From positions 558,001 through 622,000 of the forward strand of contig NC_012865.1 in the NCBI RefSeq assembly GCF_000026945.1: DNA of 64,000 nt. Reading direction: 5' to 3'. The DNA comes from Candida dubliniensis CD36 (taxonomy: Eukaryota; Ascomycota; Pichiomycetes; Serinales; Debaryomycetaceae). Below, piece by piece: positions 61,059 to 64,000 of the stretch. A program made the position numbers and the translations under genes. Numbering within the stretch: the first letter of the stretch is position 1; the number at the start of each line of letters is the position of its first letter. The notes under the pieces are model-generated. The model saw nothing but the letters and a program-made list of their open reading frames with translations. It was not told the DNA's origin and searched no databases.

Positions 61059-64000
61059 CGTTATAAAACGGTACCTTCAACGGTTGATATATATCAATAT
61101 TCAAGCAAGCTAAGAAAACAACTAGAAGAATAATCAAAAATCCTAAAAAAAAAAAAAAAAAAAAAAATTAAACGAAAGGAAATTTTTAAGGAGATGGAAG
61201 AATCAAGGTGGATAACCTTGTCTACATATATGTAAATATAATACTTGCTGGTCTTCTTAACTCTGTGTGAGATGGTTCATAAATTATAATAATAGCCAAA
61301 CTACCAACACACAAAAAGATAACACAAAACATTGCATCACGAAAACTAATTTGAAGACTTGAAATGACTAAACAAACAATAGATTAATATACACTACAAC
61401 TACAACTACAATGTAAATCAGGCTAAAACAGTACTCCAAACCTTTGGCTACTCTTGGTATGGGTGAGTTAGTTGGTTCTCGTCCTGTTATATACTATTAG
61501 AATATGGTTTTTCTTGGCTGGTTTTTGTTCAAATTGTGATTATTATAATCGTTAAACCTCAGCCAATGTAATAACGTGTAATCTCATGTTATCGAACAGG
61601 CTCCATTTATTATAATTGTAACCAAACATAGCCAACTTCTTCTTCCCACCACAATTACTACCAAAACATTGAGAAATTACCCCAAACCGGAAATCGGTGG
61701 AGTTGAAAAATTTTTTTCATTTCTGTTTAATTTCTTTTTTTTTTTTTTTTTTTTAATGGTCTGTTTTATTTGAGATTTTAGGCGGACCAAATTGGTAGCA
61801 TTCTCAAATACACAAAATCGGCCCGGCAAATTTACAATAATCCATGTGGTACCTTTTTTAATGCATGCATAAACCATTTTGTAACTCGTACATATTACCT
61901 GAAACTTTCTTCTGAAAGAAAGTTCTGCAAACTATGAAATCAACAGTAAGCCACAATATAGTTTAAATATTTGGATATGCATAGTCACTAAACACGGAGC
62001 ATTTTGACCAATGGAATTTAAATACCTAAATCCATTTCAAGTTAGGCATCACACGAGATTTAGATCATCTTCTTCATAATAAAAAGAAACGTAAGGTAAA
62101 AATGTTTTTTATGCTGGCATTTTGTTAATTGATATCGTTCAAGTTTCAAGATTGGTTGGTTTGAAATTACGTTTATTTGGGGGCAGCATGGATCAATAAA
62201 GTTTAACCGAGAAATTACATGGGGAATAACAAAGTTAAAAGAAAGGGGTTTGTAAATAAAAGCCTTGTTTGTGGCGAAGGTGACGAATGCGGCAAAATCA
62301 ACTACAATAGGGGTGATAATTGTGCCCTGAAAAAGTTGGAAAACAATACAGATTAGCCAAAATGAAAATAGCATCATCTTTTCTATTTATCTGATAAAAC
62401 AATCTAAATTTGAAGTTGGATTTTTTTAGTGCAATCATTAAGATTTCGTTGGCTATCTGGTACTCGAACATAATTATTTATCACCAATCGTGACGTAACA
62501 ATGAAAACACAACAGAAGCTATCAACTCAACAACAAAATAGTATATGGTCGAAATAATACTTTGTAACGAAATGTTTGCCATCTAGACGCAAGATAAAAC
62601 AATCCAAATGCCAAGAGAAAAGAAAGTATCAATTTTTTAGTAATTGTTAGTTGGTTGGTGATAAAGTCACACGACAACAAATAAAAATAATCACAAAATC
62701 GCAATTATGTTCAACAAATTGAAAGCCGACCTGAATAGCAAACACCAATTTTTGAGACAATAATAACAATGAATTGACTAAAGTTATTGACCCACTCAGA
62801 TTTTAATAATACACAGTGGATAGTATTGACAAGGCAAAGTAATGGCAATAGGCAAATATTATTATTCAGAAATAACACCAAACCACGCGTAAAACCAATA
62901 ATTATTAACACTATTCGGTGGTTGTTATAATATTAATGAGGCAGTATTGGTCTCCGCCTCTATTTCTTTCTTCGTTTTTAACAATTTTGTGCTCTACATT
63001 TTGTTAAATCGTGGATAACAACAGTACACGTAACTATTGGCCACAGCTTTATTTTGTCTTACGTGTTTTTGATATTTAGAATCACCAAACATTGCTTTTT
63101 GATACAGATGAACCCAAAAGTGTTTTCAAAAACAATCATCCCAATGGTACTAAAACTCCCTTGATCGAAATAGGAAATAAGATTTAGTGGAATCTAGATT
63201 TAGAGCAACACCACAAAGGTAAATGATTAATCCACGTTGAAGTTTATTTTGAACGCGTATTGATGTACTCAATTTTGTTAAACCAAAAGAACACTCGAAC
63301 AAAGTCAAGTGGCTTTAGCGTAAGAGGAAAGTTTTCTTATCAACATAGGGCGAAACTTTTTGGTGGCCAAAAAGTTATGTCTTGTTACAATATTATCTAT
63401 TCTATCTGTAAATCTAACAACGAGTGTTGCCCTTACAAATAGAGATTTTGAATACAAATAATGATGATATTATTTATCAATTCATTGACACTATACAAAA
63501 CTGAGCGTGTACGTTGAATGTCTGTAGGGGTCTCTTTATGGAATACCATGTTCCAATATGTCCAGTCCACATACATTTCAGCTTTTGCAGATCCTAGTTA
63601 TAAATCCAAAAAGAATCATTAAAGAAGGTTTTGCAATCATTTGCTGCAATTAGAATCGGCTACTACGATTCTTGAAATTTAATGTCTCAATTTGTCAAAC
63701 ATTTTTTTTACATCGAACCGGAACAGCAAAAATACTACAAATTAGTACTTCCACCCTAAATCCTTAACAATCACTGGTGTTATTCAAAAATGAACATAAT
63801 AGTATACAATGATGGCACCATGGTAATAGAATCATGAATTTTGGCACAGATATTTCGTGCGATCCACGACGCGACTATCAACAATTTTTTTTTTTACACG
63901 AGGCAAGGTCCAATTCCTTTTTTTTTTTTTTAGTTGTTGTTGTTTTCGTCATTGTTGCCATAATTATTATATAATCAAGACTCCGAATATAACACACTAC
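61059..64000. other. 2.9-kb region upstream of MNN4-4 without a convincing gene
   Basis: Holds the MNN4-4 promoter with a 21-A run at about 61146-61166 and a T run at about 61737-61754. Remaining open frames (up to 105 codons at 62060-62377) overlap on both strands and have no domain features. Two ACGCGT words occur at about 62885 and 63254. No tRNA, LTR or transposon ORF was recognised. Confidence 0.5.

Noticed and set aside
62060..62377. 105-codon reverse-strand frame in the right-hand gene-free region
   Set aside because: No recognisable family, low-complexity AT-driven residue content, and isolated from any promoter-like organisation.
62880..63260. Two ACGCGT (MluI cell-cycle box) words about 370 bp apart
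   Set aside because: The same word also occurs inside coding regions of this window, so two hits without a known downstream gene are not informative.

Overview
This window is nuclear DNA from a yeast of the CUG clade. It is almost certainly Candida albicans chromosome 6 or the matching region of a very close relative such as C. dubliniensis. The evidence is the AT-rich composition, many long A/T runs, rare spliceosomal introns with a TACTAAC branch point, and the order RBF1 - MNN4-type LicD gene - RAV2 - STE23 - RNase H. In this clade CTG is read as serine, so proteins translated with the standard code are slightly wrong at CTG codons. Gene symbols come from recognised protein families and remembered locus order, not from a database search.

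Layout. 1-163 holds the first codons of a fungal amidase, followed by about 4 kb without a gene that contains a GC-rich relic (about 620-1240). 4188-12327 holds a WSC cell-wall sensor, the SNARE USE1 and the four-RRM protein MRN1. 13388-23027 holds the very long checkpoint kinase TEL1, head to head with a small XRCC4/LIF1-like NHEJ gene. 23506-34345 holds a zinc-finger regulator of the FAR1/FLYWCH/WRKY-GCM1 fold, pantothenate kinase (CAB1), a PEX25-like peroxisome protein, the mitochondrial cysteine-synthase-like MCY1 and a membrane-anchored DUF3445 (heme-dependent N-demethylase-like) protein. 35060-43111 is compact: VAN1-type mannosyltransferase, the inner nuclear membrane protein SRC1/HEH1 with three exons, VPS51 (GARP), POP4 (RNase P/MRP) and AIM22 (lipoate ligase). 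44303-50265 holds HPD1, a broken RNase H1 copy, an F-box/LRR-like gene with a frameshift, and an intact RNase H1. 50960-61058 holds STE23, RAV2, RBF1 and MNN4-4. The last 2.9 kb shows no convincing gene.

How genes relate. Eukaryotic genes here are independent transcription units, but several arrangements stand out. TEL1 and LIF1 (DNA-break signalling and end joining) share a 217-bp promoter. POP4 and AIM22 start only 67 bp apart. VPS51 and POP4 stop codons are 22 bp apart, so their transcripts must overlap. WSC, VAN1 and MNN4-4 all serve the mannoprotein cell wall. AIM22, MCY1, HPD1 and CAB1 serve mitochondrial or CoA metabolism.

The observations I value most are: (1) SRC1 begins with a 19-nt exon and has overlapping 5' splice sites near its C terminus, so it may encode alternative proteins; (2) the RNase H1 paralogue has a TGA in its hybrid-binding domain; (3) the F-box/LRR gene is out of frame at an 11-A run; (4) a 27-bp near-palindrome lies in the HPD1 promoter; (5) there is a GC-rich, Ala/Ser/Gly-repeat-like relic near the left end.
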